A stretch of DNA of 64,000 bases from Calothrix sp. NIES-2100 (lineage in GTDB: Bacteria; Cyanobacteriota; Cyanobacteriia; Cyanobacteriales; Nostocaceae): positions 7,886,645 to 7,950,644 of the forward strand of contig NZ_AP018178.1 of the NCBI RefSeq assembly GCF_002368195.1. The letters are read 5' to 3'. The position numbers were made by a program, and so were the translations under genes. Shown here piece by piece: positions 62,618 to 64,000 of the stretch (position 1 is the first letter of the stretch; every line of letters starts with the position of its first letter). The notes under the pieces are model-generated. The model had not been told where the DNA came from. It was given only the letters and a program-made list of their open reading frames with translations, and did no database searches.

Positions 62618-62718
62618 TGTCGGTTGTCAGTTGTCAGTTGTCAGTTGTCATTAGTCGTTTGTTTAAAACAAATGACCAATGACCAATGACCATTGACTCT
62701 TGACGATTGACCATTGAC
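62618..62718. repeat. Inverted STRR arrays between arsR-type and GerMN genes
   Basis: cggttgtcagttgtcagttg units then gtttgttt-aaaacaaatgac, followed by caatgaccaatgaccattga units in the opposite orientation. Large imperfect hairpin between converging genes. Confidence 0.9.
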
Positions 62719-63338
62719 TAAAGCGGATAATCTTTCTTAAAGCTTTCACGGGTCAGTGGCTGTTCCAATTCCACGCCTTCGCCACCTAAAACATCCAATT
62801 GTTTGCCATTGACATCAATGTACACTTTGGCATTAGGATTGATTGTGGTAGCAGTATAGACAATCTGTCCAATACGACCCGTCATCGAGCTACTACCGCC
62901 ACCACTGGTAAAATCTTCAGATAAATTAACATGAACTTCATCATTGTTAACTTTCACACCTAGTAATTTGGTGCCTTTGGGAATGGTTGTAGATTCTGCA
63001 CCTTCTGTGGGGCCTGCTAATAAATTTTCTAAAGCCTTTTCTAAGACCTGGTTAGGTTGGGCAGCGGCTATTTTAACCGGCTGCGGAGCCAGTTCCAAAT
63101 TTTTGCCATTGTCTTTGAGCCAATAAATATTAGCAGTTTGCTCTTGAGGGGGCTGTTCGCTTATTTTGTTTCCTGGCTTTTTGATTATGATTGTGTTGTC
63201 TACTGATGGTGTCGGCGGATTGTTGGAGTGCCAAGTAAGCCAAGCAACACCGCCACTGACTGCTACGACCGCTGCTGAGACAGCTGCTATGACACCCGAA
63301 GAATTCCGATTAGATCCTTGTTGGTCTTTCATATTCAA
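62718..63338 (-). CDS. GerMN-domain protein, membrane-anchored
   Basis: A 206-aa protein with one N-terminal helix (SSGVIAAVSAAVVAVSGGVAWLTW) and a C-terminal GerMN domain: LAGPTEGAESTTIPKGTKLLGVKV, VHVNLSEDFTSGGGSSSM and GRIGQIVYTATTINPNAKVYI. In Bacillus the GerM domain takes part in sporulation/cell-envelope biology; in cyanobacteria the role is unknown, probably extracytoplasmic and envelope-linked. ATG 63338 is used; ATG 63332 is an alternative. Single gene. Confidence 0.88.
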   Translation of the reverse strand: MNMKDQQGSNRNSSGVIAAVSAAVVAVSGGVAWLTWHSNNPPTPSVDNTIIIKKPGNKISEQPPQEQTANIYWLKDNGKNLELAPQPVKIAAAQPNQVLEKALENLLAGPTEGAESTTIPKGTKLLGVKVNNDEVHVNLSEDFTSGGGSSSMTGRIGQIVYTATTINPNAKVYIDVNGKQLDVLGGEGVELEQPLTRESFKKDYPL

Positions 63339-63662
63339 AACCTGCTTGACTGAGGGCTGAGATGTTATGTGTGGGAAGAGCAGCCTGATTAAGGACGATA
63401 CTGATAAATCGGGAGTTTCCTAACACCTAGAGGATGGCTATTTTTAACAACAATGCCGCCATGTCTCTTTCCGCAGGGAATACTTTTATTTTAGATTCGT
63501 AATTTTACTACGTCACCTATCTGGGGTATTGGGCATGGGGCATTGGGCATGGGGCATGGGGCATTGGACATAAGTCATTTCTTATTTGTCCCCCTTGTCT
63601 CCCTTGTCTCCCTTGTCCCCCTTGCCTTGTCCCGTCTAGCCCCTATCCCTTAGCCCCTCATC
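63339..63662. repeat. STRR-rich spacer before proS
   Basis: The 324-bp spacer contains gcattgggcatggggcattg heptamers (about 63525-63570) and tctcccttgtctcccttg units (about 63590-63640). The remaining part, 63339-63524, is without a gene or repeat I recognise. Confidence 0.75.
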
Positions 63663-64000
63663 TTATATCGCGGCTGCAATCCACTGTTTGATCGTACTTG
63701 TCACTTCCTGAATGTCAATTTCTTGCGATTGACGAGTTGCCCGTTCTACAACTTCTACCTTGCCGTTAGCGATCGCTCTACCGGTGACTATTCTGTAAGG
63801 TATGCCAATTAAATCGGCATCTTTGAATTTTACTCCTGCCCGTTCATCACGGTCATCTAGTAAGGTTTCAATTCCGGCTTGATTGAGTTCCCTGTAGAGT
63901 TTTTCGGCAATTTCCACTTGTTGGGCATCTTTGATGTTAGGAATTGTCACAATGGCGTGATAGGGCGCGATCGCCACTGGCCAAATAATCCCATCTTTAT
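63663..64000 (-). CDS. proS: Prolyl-tRNA synthetase, C-terminal part (runs off the window)
   Basis: The last 112 codons of prolyl-tRNA synthetase: KDGIIWPVAIAPYHAIVTIPN, then LLDDRDERAGVKFKDADLIGIPYRIVTGR, which belong to the class II anticodon-binding domain. The frame is open to the window edge, so the start and catalytic core are outside. It ends at TAA/TAT junction at 63663. The bacterial-type order (DDRDERAG motif) is clear. Confidence 0.93.
   Translation of the reverse strand, partial: KDGIIWPVAIAPYHAIVTIPNIKDAQQVEIAEKLYRELNQAGIETLLDDRDERAGVKFKDADLIGIPYRIVTGRAIANGKVEVVERATRQSQEIDIQEVTSTIKQWIAAAI

Noticed and set aside
1..64000. tRNA, rRNA and prophage genes
   Set aside because: No clover-leaf T-loop (GGTTCGAATCC-like) pattern, rRNA signature or phage structural gene was seen in reading the spacers; short or unusual ones could have been missed without a scan.

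Overview
The window looks like a chromosome segment of a filamentous cyanobacterium, probably Nostocales (Nostoc/Anabaena-like). This is inferred from very frequent HIP1 octamers (GCGATCGC) in genes and spacers, many heptamer short tandem repeats (STRRs: tgtcatt, tagtcat, ttgtcag and similar), and typical cyanobacterial proteins: IctB-like, HpsJ, cyanoexosortase B with its partner, a lumenal TLP38-like cyclophilin and plastid-type GAPDH. I saw no rRNA, tRNA, CRISPR array, prophage or complete insertion sequence.

Region 1 (1-10.9 kb) is a xanthine dehydrogenase locus split in two. xdhA is followed by a 37-codon stump of xdhB; the intact xdhB lies 7 kb downstream and still carries the last codons of an xdhA copy just before its start. 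Between them lie two AT-rich genes of unknown function, a YedE-type sulfur/selenium transporter fused to a DUF3343-like domain, a ribokinase/NAXD-fold protein, a TPR protein and a palindromic MITE-like element.

Region 2 (10.9-18.4 kb) holds a very large multi-GAF protein with a C-terminal two-helix membrane module, then a stretch of decayed gene pieces (EamA permease, DUF4114-type surface protein, transposase N-terminus, TPR protein with near-identical 120-bp repeats), short repeats and an Uma2 nuclease.

Region 3 (18.4-32.8 kb): uvrB, a protein of five 19-residue GxRP repeats, a CsbD-like protein, a lipoprotein, conserved unknowns, a PEP-CTERM protein, hpsJ, rpe, a subtilisin-like protease beside a serpin, an AI-2E-family permease and a small membrane protein.

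Region 4 (33-47.4 kb) is an envelope/exopolysaccharide region: LytR-CpsA-Psr ligase, Wzc-like and Wza-like export proteins, cyanoexosortase B and its associated protein, a DegT-type aminotransferase, a histidine kinase-like protein lacking the phosphoacceptor His, and an IctB/O-antigen-ligase-family protein. The PEP-CTERM protein of region 3 is a likely exosortase substrate.

Region 5 (47.4-64 kb) is mostly housekeeping: smpB, a response regulator, LMW phosphatase, ybaB, murB, murC, nadD-like, gap2, thiL, Uma2, a LysR regulator divergent from an aspartoacylase, cyclophilin, efp, accB, an ArsR regulator, a GerMN protein and the 3' end of proS. Several convergent gene pairs here are separated by inverted heptamer arrays or long perfect hairpins.
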